Assembly: GCF_052324685.1 (NCBI RefSeq)
Contig: NC_135218.1
Coordinates: forward strand, 25,699,179-25,763,178
Reading direction: 5' to 3'
DNA length: 64,000 nt
Source: Brachyhypopomus gauderio
Taxonomy: Eukaryota > Chordata > Actinopteri > Gymnotiformes > Hypopomidae
In this document: in pieces, positions 23,813-37,300 of the stretch
How the letters are laid out: every line of letters begins with the position of its first letter
Numbering within the stretch: position 1 is the first letter of the stretch
Notes under the pieces: generated by a model
What the model was told of the DNA's origin: nothing
What the model saw: the letters and a program-made list of their open reading frames with translations, nothing else
Database searches by the model: none
Position numbers and translations under genes: made by a program

Positions 23813-24989
23813 TACAAACCAGATTCCAAAAAAGTTGGGACACTAAACAAATTGTGAATAAAAACTGAATGCAATGGTGTGGAGTTGGCAAATGTCAATA
23901 TTTTATTCGTAATAGAACATACAGCCCCTGACGCAAGTTCTGTCACTTATCCATGTTGTGGAAACAAAAGCTTATAACCTGACTTTAAATTCATCGATTG
24001 GTTTTAGAAATGACTCATATGAAAGCTGAAACCCTCCCAAATGAGATTTAATTTACAAAAATAAAATTTGCTTTACTGCAGAAATATTGATCAATTAATG
24101 AACACAGAAAGGTCAGATTTTGGCAAGACAAAAGTTGTCTCGCCCACAGAAAGTAAGGTGAAAATCAAACAACTCACTTCATATACAAATATACATTTCA
24201 TAACACTGGTGAATGACGTTGTGGTGCGATTAGAGCCACATTTAATATTTTGTGTGACTTCCACGAGCCTGAAGGACCGCATCCATGCAGTTTGACAATG
24301 ATTCATACAATTTATTGATGAAGTCATCAGGAATAGCAAAGAATGCAGTCTTACATGCCTCCCAGAGTTCATCAAAATTCTTTGGTTTTGTCTTCCAAGC
24401 TTCCTCTTTCATCCTACCCCAAACATGCTCAATGATGTTCATGTCTGGTGACTGGGCTGGCCAGTCCTGGAGCACCTTGATCTTCGCCTTGAGGAACGTT
24501 GATGTAAAGATGGATGTATGAGATGGAGCACCATCCTGCTGCAAAATGAGTCATTTTATGATTGGGAATGTAAGATGTAGCTAATACTTCTTGATATTTT
24601 AGGCTATTGATATTGCCTTCCACCTTGCAAATGTTTCGCACACCCCCATACTGAACGTAACCCCAGACCATGATCTTTCCACCACCAAACTTGATTGTTT
24701 TCTGGGTGAATTTTGGATCCGTACGGGCTCCAGTAGGTCTCCTGCAGTATTTGCCACTTTTCCAGTGTTCATCCGTTTAGCAGGCTGTGGGCCTTGGCAA
24801 ATGCCACACGGTTTTTTACGTGCCTTTGTTGGCTTCTGGGCACTGATTCGACCATGGAGGACATTTTGAGAATCCTACAAACTGTTCTAGTTGACACAGG
24901 GACTTGAGGTGACCAGGCCTGGTGGAGCTCTGCTGCAGTGGAAGAGGGACTGGCTTTGGATTTTCTAACCAACAAACGTTCCTCCCGAG

Positions 24990-26000
24990 TAGTGATGGGA
25001 CATCTGAAGCTACGCTTCGAAGCGTGTACCGAGTAAAAAGGGGCGTGTCCGATGAAGCCCCGCTTCGGAGCTTGTGTTAGATTGAGCAAAATCACGTGAT
25101 CAGCAACAAACGAGGCCTCGCATTACATCGGCCACGTCATTGCTTCATTTTGCGTATCGTTTTTCAAAATAAAAGCGCTATGAACCCTGTTGCTTCGTGT
25201 TGTAGAAGGTGGTTAAATTTAAAATCTGGAACGTTCTAAATTCTTTTTGTTTGATCAGGATGTACATCAGATTCACACATCAAAAACAGACTAAAAACCA
25301 TTTGAAGAGGCAAACCTTATTTGTAATGTTAAAAACATTTTACATTTGGCAGACGCCCTTATCCAGAGCGACTTACATTTTATCTCATTTTTATATAAGT
25401 GAACAATTGAGGGTTAAGGGGCGCCTCAGTCATGGCCTCAGGTCTGGGAATCGAACCCACGACCCTCCGGTTACAAGACCAGTTCCCTAACCACTTCCCT
25501 TCCCTAACCACCAGGCCATGACTACCAAACCAGATCTAGAACCCCCAAGAAGCAATTATTTAAAACACATTTTGTTTTTTTTTTATCAGTTTCTAACTCA
25601 AAATATTCAGTCTGCCTCAACAACCACTCAATTCCCAATATAGTAAAGTACAACATATCTTCATTGTCAAATACGTTCATGACATACAAGAAAACCCAAC
25701 ACAACCACTAATGGTCAAGGATTAGATTGGCTACAAATCATTTTAATAATTAAAACATGACAATTAAGTATGATTTAATTGATTCTCCTGTTACTAAACA
25801 TGAGTTTGATGGAAACTTTGTGACAATATTGCATTTACAAATTTTTGAAGGTATGATCCAACTGAATGACGAGGCTGTTACAGTTTTACCAGCAGATGTC
25901 ACTAGTGAGTGATGAATGAAGCCTCGAGTAATGAACCTTTTTGCAAAGCAAAGGGTTGGAAAGCTTCATTGCTTCAAGAGGCTTCATTTGCCCATCACTA
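24990..26000. mobile_element. hAT-type non-autonomous DNA transposon
   Basis: 1011 bp flanked by a perfect 8-bp duplication CTCCCGAG (24982-24989 and 26001-26008). The ends are TAGTGATGGG inverted repeats. No transposase was seen inside. It is inserted in the inner Tc1 transposase and is itself the target of a SINE. Confidence 0.88.
25340..25528 (-). mobile_element. tRNA-derived SINE (inverted), innermost insertion
   Basis: Reverse orientation of the same SINE type as at 4950-5124: tail CAGACGCCCTTATCCAGAGC, then a tRNA-like head with the B box seen as GGAATCGAACCC. It lies inside the hAT element and is the fourth level of the nest. Confidence 0.8.
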
Positions 26001-26849
26001 CTCCCGAGCAGTTGTCTTGTGGGGTCTGCAGGACCTGGGCTTGTCAAAAACATCTCCAGTCTCTTCAAATCTTTTAATTCTTTGTACTTGACGCTAAGAC
26101 ACATTAAAGATGCCAGATCAAGGCTTTGGTCGCAGGATGGATTTTTGGCATGTTGTCAGAGATCACGTTGAAGTGCAAGTGAAGGTCTGGGGTGCTGGAG
26201 TTCTTTTTATACACACCCACTAATTAACCAATCAATTAGTGATCACAGGTGAGGCTGTAAACTAGGATTGGGTGCATTATATGACAAGGCGACAAAACTT
26301 TTGTCTTGCCAAAATCTGACCTTTCTGTGTTCATTAAATTATCAATATTTCTGCAGTAAAGCAAATTTATTTTCATAAATTAAATCTCATTTGAGAGGGT
26401 TTCAGCTTTCATATGAGTCATTTCTAAAACCAATCGATGAATTTAAAGTCAGGTTATAAACTTTTGTTTCCACAACATGGATAAGTGACAGAACTTATGT
26501 CAGGGACTGTAGATGACAGATCAAAAGTTTAATCTGAGTACATGTAACATTTTAAAGGAAAAATATGTTGATTCAAAATTTCACAATGACTATAAATCCC
26601 AAAAAAGTTGAGACAAGTAGCAATAAGTGGCTGGAAAAAGGAAATTGAGCATATAATGAACAGCTGGAAGACCAATTAACACTAATTAGGTCAATTGACA
26701 ACATGGGTATAAAAAGAGCTTCTCAGCGTGTCAGTGTCTCTCTGAAGCCAAGATGGTAGGAAGATCACCAATTCCACCATTGTTGTGCAGAAAGCTGGTG
26801 GCCAGAATGGTGTTAACCAGTATAAAATAGCAAAGACTAAGTTATCATG

Positions 26850-27375
26850 AACCATGCATAACATCATCAAAAGATTCAGAGAATCTGGAACAATCGCGGT
26901 GCGTAAGGGTCAAGGCCGTAAAACTCTACTGGATGCTTGTGATCTCCGGGCCCTTAAACGTCACTGCACCTCAAACAGGCGCCACTGTCAAGGAAATAAC
27001 AGAATAGGCTCAGGAATACTTCCAGAAAGCATCGTCAGTGAACACAGTCCACCGTGTCATCCACCGTTACCAGCTGAAACTCTACAGTGCAAAGAGGAAG
27101 TCATTTCTAAGCAAGGTCCACAAGCTCAGATATTTGCGCAGGGCCAGGGGTCCTTTAAAATGGAGTGTGGCAAAATGGAAGACAGTTCTGTGGTCAGATG
27201 AGTCACAATTTGAAGTTCATTATGGAACACATTATGTCATCCGGACCAGAGGACAAGGATAACCTAAGTTGTTATCAACGCTCCATTCAGATGATATGGG
27301 GTTGCATGAATGCTTGTGGCATGGGCAGCTTGCATGTCTGGAAAGGCACCATTAATGCAGAGAACTTTGTCTGAC
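26850..27375 (+). pseudogene. Tc1-like transposase remnant of the outer element
   Basis: Fragments in several frames: IIKRFRESGTIAVRKGQGRK (helix-turn-helix region), TVHRVIHRY and VLWSDESQFEVH with the first catalytic Asp. The part with the second Asp and the Glu is missing; sequence after about 27430 is the element's 3' non-coding end. Frameshifts and truncation make it inactive. Confidence 0.75.
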
Positions 27376-27997
27376 ATCTAGGACAACGATGCCTATGGCC
27401 ATGAGGCAAAAGTTCAAACTCGTAATAAAGAGCATGCGAAGGATCATTAATAATAGACTGTCCTTTCTTCAGTGTTAACTGTTTGTGCAATGCACTCAAA
27501 GATCTAAGTGGAAGTCCAACAATTTTTGAACACATGGATATTATATACTGCAACCGTTTTCTATTTTTTAAGCTGAGAGACTGAAAGCAACAGATAAAAG
27601 AAAATGAAACGACACTCTCAATAAAGGAACAATCGAATGTAAACAACGTGAATGGGAGAGCATAGAATGTATTAGACGTGAATGGGAGAGCATTCCTATT
27701 TCTAAACTTGAGAAACTGGTCTCCTCTGTCCCCAGACGTCTGATGAGTGTTGTAAGAAGGGGAGATGCCACAGTGGTAAAAATGGCCTTGTCCCAAAGTT
27801 TTTGGGATTTGTTGATGCCATGAAATTTTGAAACAACATATTTTCCCCTTAAAATTATACATTTTCTCAGTTTAAACTTTTGATCTGTGATTTGTTTTAT
27901 TCTGAATAAAATATTAGATGTTGACACCTCCATCACTGCATTCAGTTTTTATTCACAATTTGTTTAGTGTTCCAACTTTTTTGGAATCCAGTTTGTA

Positions 27998-28633
27998 CTT
28001 GTACATGAATATTGTTCATAAATCAGTATGACAAAATCAAGTATTATATTTGAGACTGATGTGTACTGATGTCTGTATTTCTATATATTTAATTTAATAA
28101 ACTATATTCCCTGAATAAGTAATGTATGATTATGATCTGCTGTGGTTGCTTTGGTGTAAAAACACAGAATGTACTAAATAAAAAGGACAAGACAATTAAT
28201 TCCTTAATATTTTAATTAACACTTGAATGTTTTTCATTTAAGATGGATTTTTAAAAATATTTAAATAATTTTGTAGACACTTAAAGTAAATAAAACCCAC
28301 CCATCATCCCAAGTAAAATAAGATATTGACAGATTATGATCTTTTCATAAAAGTAAACAAGCATCTCAGCAGGGATTGTTAAAGCCTAAATGAATGCCCT
28401 CAAAAAAAAAAAGCTAGTACGTATACTAAAGCCATTTACCTGTTAGCGTATTGCTAACTGGCCCCATTAGCTATCACTCAGTACCTTTAAAAATGTTTTT
28501 TTTGTACTACAACATAATTGAGGTGTACAATCATTAAAGTAAAAATTAAGATTATAAACACACATAATTTCCACTGAGCCAATTAGAGTTCATTGTAACA
28601 ACATGCAGACTGCACGACTGCATGTAAACACGT
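27998..28633 (-). other. evpl 3'UTR and spacer
   Basis: AT-rich non-coding DNA between the outer Tc1 element and the evpl stop codon. An ATTAAA variant poly(A) signal on the minus strand is seen at 28211-28216. I looked here for a plectin-repeat coding segment continuing envoplakin and found none. Confidence 0.45.
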
Positions 28634-31600
28634 TTAAGAGTAGCCGCTGTAGGGGGGGGCCCTGTGGGTTTGGTATGACGGGATATAGACAGACTCTCTG
28701 GATGGGGCAGTCTTCTTGGTTTCTCCTGCCACAAGGAGGGCAAACTCTGAAATGGGCATCCTGCCATCTTTGTATTGTTTTAACTGATACTGTGTCACTT
28801 TGCCATCTCGAAGGGCGTTTTTGATGGAGTACTGCTTGCCACTCTTGCGATCTTGAAGCACGGACGTTTCTCCGTCACGTCCCATGGTGGTGATCTCCTC
28901 CCAGTCACACTCCAGCTCTTCCAGGTGCATGTACTGGGAGCGATCGATGAGCCCTTGGATGTATGCATCATACGGTGACATATCTTTACCAGTCTCGGGA
29001 TCCATGATGGTAATTTTGGTCGAGACGTTTTTCTCCTGGGTACGTGTTTGTAAGGCAGCTTCCTCTTTCTTCAAGCTGTGCTGGAGCTCAGTGATTATCT
29101 TCTCTTTCTTGTAGATTCTGTCTTTCTCGTCCAGAATATCTCTCTCCAGACGCTGCAGGTCTGATTCCATCTTGATGTTCTTTTGCCTGTTGAGTTGGCT
29201 TCTTTCACTCATTAACCTGGAATTCTGCTGGAACGAGATGCTAATTTCTCTCTGCTCAGTCTCCAGCGTCCTCAGCTCTCGCTGGAGGTCTTGCTTCTCT
29301 TTTAGAAGGGAGTCCCTTTGAAGCGACAGGTTAGTCTCCTCTTGAGAAGAAACCGATCTTCTGTTCTGCAGTCTCTGCAGTTTGTCAGAAACGCGACGGA
29401 TTTCATCCTCCAGGTCCAGTCTGCCGTTTCTCTGCTGGATCACCTGATCTCGAAGATGAGAGCGTTGCGCCTCCACCGCTTGGTCCTTCTCCACCCTGAC
29501 CACCTCTTTGTAGATCGTTTTCTCAAAAGACTTCTCTTTTTGCAGGATATCTATCTGGAGTTTCAGATTCCTGATGTCTCTCTCCAGCCGCAGAACACTG
29601 TTGCTTTCCTTGTCAAAGTCTGTCCTCAGCCCACTGCTGAGTTTCTCCAATTTAGGGTCCCTTTCTACCTTAAGAACTTCCTCTATAACAATATTCTCTT
29701 GAACGGGTGGTGGAGCATTCTCCAATCCATAGATGTGAGATTTGATTTGCATCAGCTCAGCCTCCACCTGAATCCTTTTTTGCTTCTCATCATTTTCCCT
29801 AATAGCCCTCTCCTTATCCTCTATCAGGACTCTCAATCGCTGCACCTCCTGATCTGCCTTTCTGCGATTGTTTATTTCCTCATCCAGGCTCCTGCTTAGT
29901 CTGTCAACCTCCATAAGTTGTCTTGGGTCCTTCTCTAACCTCAACACTTCTTGAACCACCAACTTCTCTTCAGGTTTCTGTCTCTCTAGCAGAATGCATT
30001 TATTCTGGAGATCAAATACCATTTCCTCCATGGTTCTACGTCTTTGTGTCTCATCGCGCACCTCTCTCCTTAGGCGATCTGCCTCTTTCTCCAACAGTGG
30101 ATCATTGATATGCTTGATAACTTCTTTAGTGACTACTTTAGTCTCCACTTTTGACTTCTCAAACTTCAATTCATCCCGCTCTTTCTTGAGACGGTTCAGG
30201 TCATCTTGGGAAGAATTGTAGGACCTCTGAAGGTTATAGACTTGGTCTGAGAGTTTTTGAATCTCTCTTTCGTTTTCTGGACTGCGTTCTTCTTTCACAA
30301 CCTCTTGGACCACCTCTTTATACTCAGTCTTGGGTTTCTGAGCACGAAGAGCATTCACTTCGGTTTGGAGCAAACTGATCTGTCTCTCAAAATCAGAGCT
30401 CTGTCTGGCACTGCCCTGCAGTTCTCTTCTCAGTCGTGCCATCTCCGCTTCAGTCTCTGGAGCAACCCTGTAGATCTCATTGATGATCTCCTTGACGTCC
30501 ACCCTTGGTTTGAGTTGTTCTACTTGGACATGCCGTGACTGAAGTTCACTCAGCTCCCTCGAGAGATAATTATTCTGGTTCCTCTCTTCCTCTATATTTG
30601 ATCGAAGCCTGGAGGATTCAGTGATGAGTACAGGGTCTTTTTCAACCGTCTTCACCTCCTTGGTCACAACTTTGGGCTGTAATGTAGGGATGAGTTTCTC
30701 GAGGGCACCGATCTGGGTCTTTATTTGGTAGATATCACCGTTCAGCGCTTTGCTCCTTTCACCCTCATCTTCAATGTCCATTTTTATTACCCTGACAGAT
30801 TTTAACATCTCAGGATCTTTCTGGACTTTTATAACCTCCTTCTGTACCACCGTCTCCTTGATGCTAGGCTTCTTCTGCTCCAAAAAGATCACCTCTGTTT
30901 TCAGTTGACTTTCTTCACTCCGTCTAATTTTCACCTCATTTAGTAATCTGCTTATCTCATCTCTCAGTTTTGTAGCCTCCACGTCCAATTGTGGGTCTCT
31001 CTCATAGTCGGTGATCTCTCTGGTCACTAGTTTTGGTTTGGTGTTCTTACGATCAATTTCTACACTAGAGATCCGTCTGCTAAGTACTTCGATCTCACTT
31101 TGTATTCTAGCGCGTTTTAAGGCCTCCTCGTGGACGTTCTTCTGAAACTCCTGCAAATCCGACTCGAGTTTCGGATCGCGGTAGTAGTGCAGAACTTCTT
31201 TCTCTTCCACACGCTCAACACCTTTTCTGCTCCTCAGCAAATACATCCTGTCCTTGAAGATCTTAAGTTCGTTTTCAACACGGGCGCGCCTGTCATTTTC
31301 ATCGCTAAGCTGCTTCTGTAAGCTGTCAGTCTCTACCATTTTTTGTTGCTGTTGTTGTAGCTGTTGGTGTTGCTGTTGTACTACAACCATTTTCTCCTCT
31401 TTCTGTAGAAGGAAACCAAAGGAAAACATTTTGTCTAAATTTGTTCATTATCATTAACAATCAGACTCAGTATGTCTCACTTAGCAGTTTTAAAAACCCT
31501 CAAAACACATTGGTCAGGAAACACTCAAGTATTAAATATGTTTGTACCTGAGCAGAAAGATTCTTGGCTAAGTCCATCTGGTTGAGTAGTTGGTCATTTT

Positions 31601-34338
31601 CAGCTGCTGTGTTAGCATAACGATTCACTAGTGCTTTTTCCTGTAGCACAAAAGGATAATGGAAAAGTGAAACATGGAAAAGTGAAAGATAATGGAAGAG
31701 TGAAACATTTCATTTGATGAGTGGCTTATAATTAACAGACCAGTTTGAACTAAGTTTACCCCACCTGTTTTGCCACGGAGTCCGCTAGGGTGGATGTGGG
31801 TATCCTTTTAGTATCTGTTGCATCAGGGGTTTTGAGGGTAGCCTTGAACTTTTCAGAATTAACATCGTATTCCTACCCAGAATTAAAGACAAAAACAGGG
31901 TATATGTTGACTAATGTCAGGGACCTTTTTTATAGATAGGAACATTGACATTCACTAGAAACGTAACCTTACATTGAGGATATCTTGCAGCTCCTGAGAG
32001 AGGTCAACCACCCTATCCACATCATCACCTTTCCTTCTAATGTCCTCTACAACCCTCTGTTGAAAACAGAAGGGATTAGTAACCAGATGGTATTTCAGGT
32101 GCACTGTAACTATCCTATAGATATGTACTGGTGTCTAAAAGGACCTCTGGTTGTAGCATCCATCCATATGTGAAACCCACTGACCTCTTGGGAACTCTGC
32201 TTTACACTGATCTGGGATAAATCTTCATTGGGGTTGATCTTGTTTTTCGGTAGATTGTCCAGGAATGTGCTGAGTGAGTTCGAAGCATTTTGAAAGTCTT
32301 GGTTTTTGGTGGAAGCCGCTTGCATAAGGTTCTCCCTATAAAGAAAATGAAGAACAATTCATGCTTATTGTAGTGGTAGGCCGGCCCAGATCCTCTGGGG
32401 AGACACCCACAGCCCGACACGCCTCTCATATGTCACTCCCTCGTTCCTAATCACCCGATTAGCTGGAGAACTGCGAGTTTCATCTCACTGAGAGAGACTT
32501 CCTGGGTTACATTATCAGGCAGGGCTCCGTAGGCATGCAAATAGGGCTGGGTATCGATTCAAATTCCAAGAATCGATCCGATTCCGATTCTGAAGATTAA
32601 GAATCGATTTATTTCGATTTAATCCGATTTAATCGATTCGATCCGATTCGATCCAATTCAGGGTTTAGTGTTATTAAAATGTATTTGAGCTGTTTCCTGA
32701 CTATGTACAGAAGCAACATGTTAAAACTAGTATTATATCGATATTAATCAGCAAATAGTTACTGGTAGTTGGTAGTTACTGATGGCTGGAAGACTGGTGA
32801 AAAGGGTCATCATAAATCTACCTTCAAGAAAGGTAATCCAGGACAATAAACAGAGGACATCTTTGAGGTGTCTATATCTGCAACAGTGGGCTCCTACTGG
32901 GACACTAACCAGTGCATTATTATTATGATTGAAATAATTAAGAATTCACCCAAAAGCTGTTGCTACGAAATGCATTTTTATTTTAAAAGTGCTCACACTT
33001 AATAAACTGAAAGTATAAAATGTAAACGTGTATTTTTCTTTAAAGTGCGAATATAAGAACAGAACTGTCATGTTACGGTTCCCGACCCCTCCCTTTTGGG
33101 CGTGTTAACGTTGTCTGCGTCTACTCGTCTGCGTCTGTGGATCTCCGTGGGTGCGGGTGCGTCTTGCAGAGGTGGGACCAAGTCAGTGTTTTGCAAGTCT
33201 CAAGTAAGTCCAAGTCTTTATCCTCAAGTCCCGAGTCAAGTCTCAAGCAAAGACAGTCAACTCAAGTCAAGTCTCGAGTCAAGTCTCAAGCAAAGACAGT
33301 CAAGTCAAGTCTCGAGTCAAGACAGGCAACAGTCAAGTCAAGTCCCAAGTCTGAAACTTGGAATTTCAAGTCCTTTCGAGTCTTTTTTTTTTTTTTAACC
33401 AATGTTGCAGGTATATTTTAAATGTAAATAATAGACATGTGTTCTTTTTAAAATCTGTATTCTCCTCAAATCTTGATAAAACATGTGCAACTGAAAACAC
33501 GAAGTATAAAAAAAATTTTTTATTACACCTCTTTATTGCACAGTTCAATTTGTTAAAATTAGCTGCAAAAATATTCATACTTTAAACTACAATTTTCCAG
33601 AAATAAATATTCTGTGAAAAAGTCATAAGTAGAACTCCATCTTCAAATAAAAAGTGCTGATATTTTCACAGTACAATACAAAGAACCATAACAGCATTTT
33701 TCCCTCTCTTCTCTTATCTGGTTTCTTGGAGAACATGTGTCTCCATGTGTGAGTGACACAAGACAAACAAATATAAGAACTGAACAATTAACAGGAATCT
33801 GCAACTTTAGACATTTCAGTAAACTATTCTGCATTGCATTTGCAAAAGACCAAACTGGCCAAAAGTCTGTAGGCTATGTCATTTGTGCACGATGAGGCCG
33901 TAGAATGATGTCCCCATAGCTGAAAACTCATTCTACTTTTGTCAATATATTTTTTTCTCGACGTAGATGTCTTCAAATACACAATCCATGCTGAGATAGA
34001 ACTGGATATGATGGTGACAGAGAGAGGCTCTCTTCCCCGAGTTCAGATACAGAACCCAGGTTTGCCAACTCTCACGCATTGAGCGTGAGACACACGCATT
34101 TGACTGTCTTCACACGCTCACACGCCACACTTCCGATATCTCACGCCGAAAAAAAAATCTAGTTTATTTACCTCTGATCCATATCTATGATTCAATGAGT
34201 TACTAGTTCGCTCTGGCACCAACCACTGGCGATCGATCGATCGCGATATAATACTTAATTTGTGTCCATTTTACACCCCGCCCGGTAACAATTCACGTTC
34301 GCTGACCCCCCCATTTGATTGGTTGTGCTGCAGCTCAT

Positions 34339-34382
<44 letters not shown>

Positions 34383-37300
34383 ACAGAGTGTGGAAAAGCA
34401 GAGGACCGGTCTGCGTCAAAAGGACGGAAATGAAATTAATGGGGCGTACTTTATAAATATTAATATGCGCTTTAAAATTTAGATTTGGGGTAAAAAAAAT
34501 CAAGTCTTTGCAAGTAAACAGGTTCAAGTCCAATTCAAGTCCCAAGTTATTGGTGTAAAAGTCCAAGTCAAGTCTAAGTCTCTGAATATTTTCTCAAGTC
34601 AAGTCAAAAGTCTTAATATTAATGACTCGAGTCTGACTCGAGTCCAAGTCATGTGACTCGAGTCCCCACCTCTGGCGTCTTGTGATAATCCGTCTCACCC
34701 AGAGACCGTATATACAGTCACTGGTCTCACCTGTGGCTCGTCTCGTCACGTGGGGTTTGTGTGTTCGCGCAGCGTCCTGTGCTCGTCGTTGTTTGAGTCA
34801 CACATGTTCTATGTAAACGTGTTTTATGTGCGCTGGCAGCGCTTCGGTAAATGTAATAAACTAACGATTTGGAAAGTGCAAAGGATTCTGTCTCGTCCAT
34901 CACCTTGCGCCCAACGTTACAAGAACATTTTTAACTTTTTTAAACTGTAAAAACACTGGGTAAACGGTCAGTGACACGGACTAACTGTAAATAGTCACTG
35001 ACACTGGATAAACTGTCCTTCTGTTTTTAGATTTCCGATTTGACTATCGTCGTTACCGGTGTTCTGTCGGATTTTCCTACTTTGTCGAATTTTCCTACCG
35101 TATCAGCTGGCAGCGAGTATTTATAGACTAGTCTGTCGAATTTTCCTACCTTGTCGAATTTTCCTACCGTGTCCGTTGGCATCGCGTATTTGTAGACGTA
35201 TCTCTTAGTTTGTTTACCTTATGGAAACGTCGTAATGTAGCGCAAATAAGCGTTTAAAAAGTAGTATTTGTAGACGTATCTCTTAGTTTGTTTACCTTAT
35301 GGAAACGTCGTAATGTAGCGCAAATCAGCGTTTAAAAAGTAGTATTTGTAGACGTATCTCTTAGTTTGTTTACCTTATGGAAACGTTGTAATGTAGCGCA
35401 AATCAGCGTTTAAAAAGTAGTATTGTAGACGTATCTCTTAGTTTGTTTACCTTATGGAAACGTCGTAATGTAGCGCAATTTAGCGTTTAAAAAGTAGTAT
35501 TGTAGACGTATCTCTTAGTTTGTTTACCTTATGGAAACAACGTAATGTAGCGCAATTTAGCGTTTAAAAAGTAGTATTTGTAGACGTATCTCTTAGTTTG
35601 TTTACCTTTTGGAAACGTTGTAATGTAGCGCAAATTGGCGTTTAAAAAGTAGTATTGTAGTATCTCTTAGTTTGTTTACCTTATGGAAACGTCGTAATGT
35701 AGCGCAAATCAGCGTTTAAAAAGTAGGATGAGCTTTAAAATAAAAGTTTTATTTTGCGTATTAGTGTATACACGGCTCAATCATTGTCATGCGGAAATAT
35801 CCAAGTCCCTATAAATAGGTAATACAGGTAGTAAAATGGCGCTGTTTAAAACATTTTAGTCAACTAGTTAACTTAATGCACAGTTGAAAACATTGCAATT
35901 GCAAACAAAGAAGAAATTATAAACAAGAAATTAACTTACTGCACTATTGAAAGGACTAAATAGTACTGCACTGTTGAAATTCGCAAGCAGGCAGGAAAAA
36001 TCGATGGGTGTAGTAGGCGGCCACCAAAATAGTGACGTAAAAGCGACTTGCGCATGCGCAGTAAGCCTTGGTATGAATTTTCGATGGGTAGGAAAAATCG
36101 ACAGAACACCGGCACTGTCCGACACCAAGTCGTTTTACAGTTAGTTAGACCGAGCACGCCTGCGTGAATTCAGTGACGAGGCGGGGGTAAAAGTTCACTA
36201 AAAAATCGATCTTTGGACGTACGAATCGATTATCAGATCATCATATGCGAATCGATTCTGAATCGGAAAATCGATTTTTTTCAACACAGGCCTACATGCA
36301 AACATGTAAGGTGGAGGCAGTGGTCCAATGGAAGAGACCCCAGACACACTGTGGGCTCCAGCGGTTTCTGGGGTTTGCAAATTTCTACCATCGCTTCATC
36401 AGATCACTTAGCGCCCTGGCTAGACCCTTTAATGACCTGCTCAGGGGCGGAGCAAAGCTGCTTAAGTGGGGGGAGGAGCCAGCATTCGAGGCTCTTAAGT
36501 CCGCTTTCGTTTCCACCCAGGTCCTGTAGCAGCCTGGATCTGAAGCACTGGACTGACCCCCTTTGAGTGTGTACTAGGATATCAGCCTCCATTGTACCTG
36601 TCGAACCCCCCTGAGTCGGGAGCAACCAACTAACTGGTGAATCCAATGATGCTCCACGTCGGGAGTACAAGAGAGAGAGAAATACAGACTGCTGACTGCA
36701 TTCGTTTTGACTTCATTTGGCCTTTAACTACTGTTCAAGTGCTTTGCGCTTTTCTCAGTTTTCCATAGAGCTGCTCATTTGAATATTTCATTGCTATTGA
36801 CAAACACTTTGCAGGTCTAGCTCCGCCTCCTGCTGCCTTTGTTCTATGTGACATCACACTTATAATCTATTTATCTCATATTTTACTACTGATATTTGGA
36901 CACATCTCAGGGTCTTTCTATTATAATTCATTAATCAGGTCTTACACTATACTTTCATTTGTGCACCGTACTAGCTATGTCTCCTTTGATGGCTACATCC
37001 ACCCTTCCCACATACCTCTCAGTTATCTGGTTGTTGACATTAGCGTAACGACACTGCAGGCTTTTAACTTTAGCCTCCTGTCTGCGTATATCCGGGCAGT
37101 ACTCCTGATGGCCCTGCTGAATGGAGCTGCACAGCTTCTCTGTGGTTTCCAAGTCCTTGGCCAGCTTCTGCATCTCAGGCTGGGCAGCGGTCACGTCTTT
37201 CTTCAAGTCCTGGGTTGAGACAGCAACATCTAGCAACCACCGTTTCAAAGGCCAAGGGCAATGACAAAAAAAGGATTCAAGGTTTCAAGGTATTAGTCAC

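Larger units (their letters stand above)
24242..26170 (-). pseudogene. Tc1 transposase, disrupted
   Basis: The C-terminal part (24242-24544) reads QQDGAPSHTS, WPAQSPDMNIIEHVWGRMKE and AFFAIPDDFINKLYESL, which includes the second Asp and the Glu of the DDE catalytic set. The N-terminal helix-turn-helix part is split between 24769-24981 and 26009-26170 by the hAT insertion at 24990-26000. Other frame breaks occur near 24545-24768. It cannot produce an intact enzyme as it stands. Confidence 0.8.
23922..26509 (-). mobile_element. inner Tc1-like element with long terminal inverted repeats
   Basis: Inverted repeats of about 210 bp (23922-24140 and about 26290-26509) begin CAGYCCCTGAC and are flanked by TA. 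The interior encodes a minus-strand Tc1 transposase, broken by a hAT element. It lies entirely inside the outer element, about 110 bp from that element's left end. Confidence 0.85.
23815..27995. mobile_element. outer Tc1/mariner-like element (host of nested insertions)
   Basis: The ends are inverted repeats of about 50 bp sharing ATTCCAAAAAAGTTGG and ACACTAAACAAATTGTGAAT, flanked by TA dinucleotides (23813-23814, 27996-27997). A transposase remnant lies at about 26850-27375 (see its own entry). The element was invaded near its left end by a second Tc1-like element (23922-26509). It separates ten1 from evpl. Confidence 0.85.
32542..36294. mobile_element. hAT-like element, 3.75 kb, containing further insertions
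   Basis: Flanked by a perfect 8-bp duplication CATGCAAA (32534-32541 and 36295-36302). The ends are TAGGGCTGGGTATCGAT and its imperfect inverse TAGGCCTGTGTTG, both next to ATCGATT-rich subterminal sequence. It carries another hAT-like element (33167-34674) and a 78-bp satellite (35190-35725). No transposase was recognised. Confidence 0.8.
32378..36540 (+). mobile_element. Ty3/gypsy retrotransposon pol fragment, split by a hAT element
   Basis: Two pieces of one reverse-transcriptase/RNase H region flank the hAT element at 32542-36294 in evpl intron 17. The left piece (to 32541) ends in [14 protein letters not shown]; the right piece (from 36303) has [19 protein letters not shown] and [14 protein letters not shown]. 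Both are on the plus strand. No LTRs or other domains were seen, so it is a short relic. Confidence 0.8.

Noticed and set aside
29318-29899. 193-residue plus-strand ORF opposite the evpl last exon
   Set aside because: It is the antisense shadow of the coiled-coil coding sequence. The minus strand has the family motifs and keeps splice phase.
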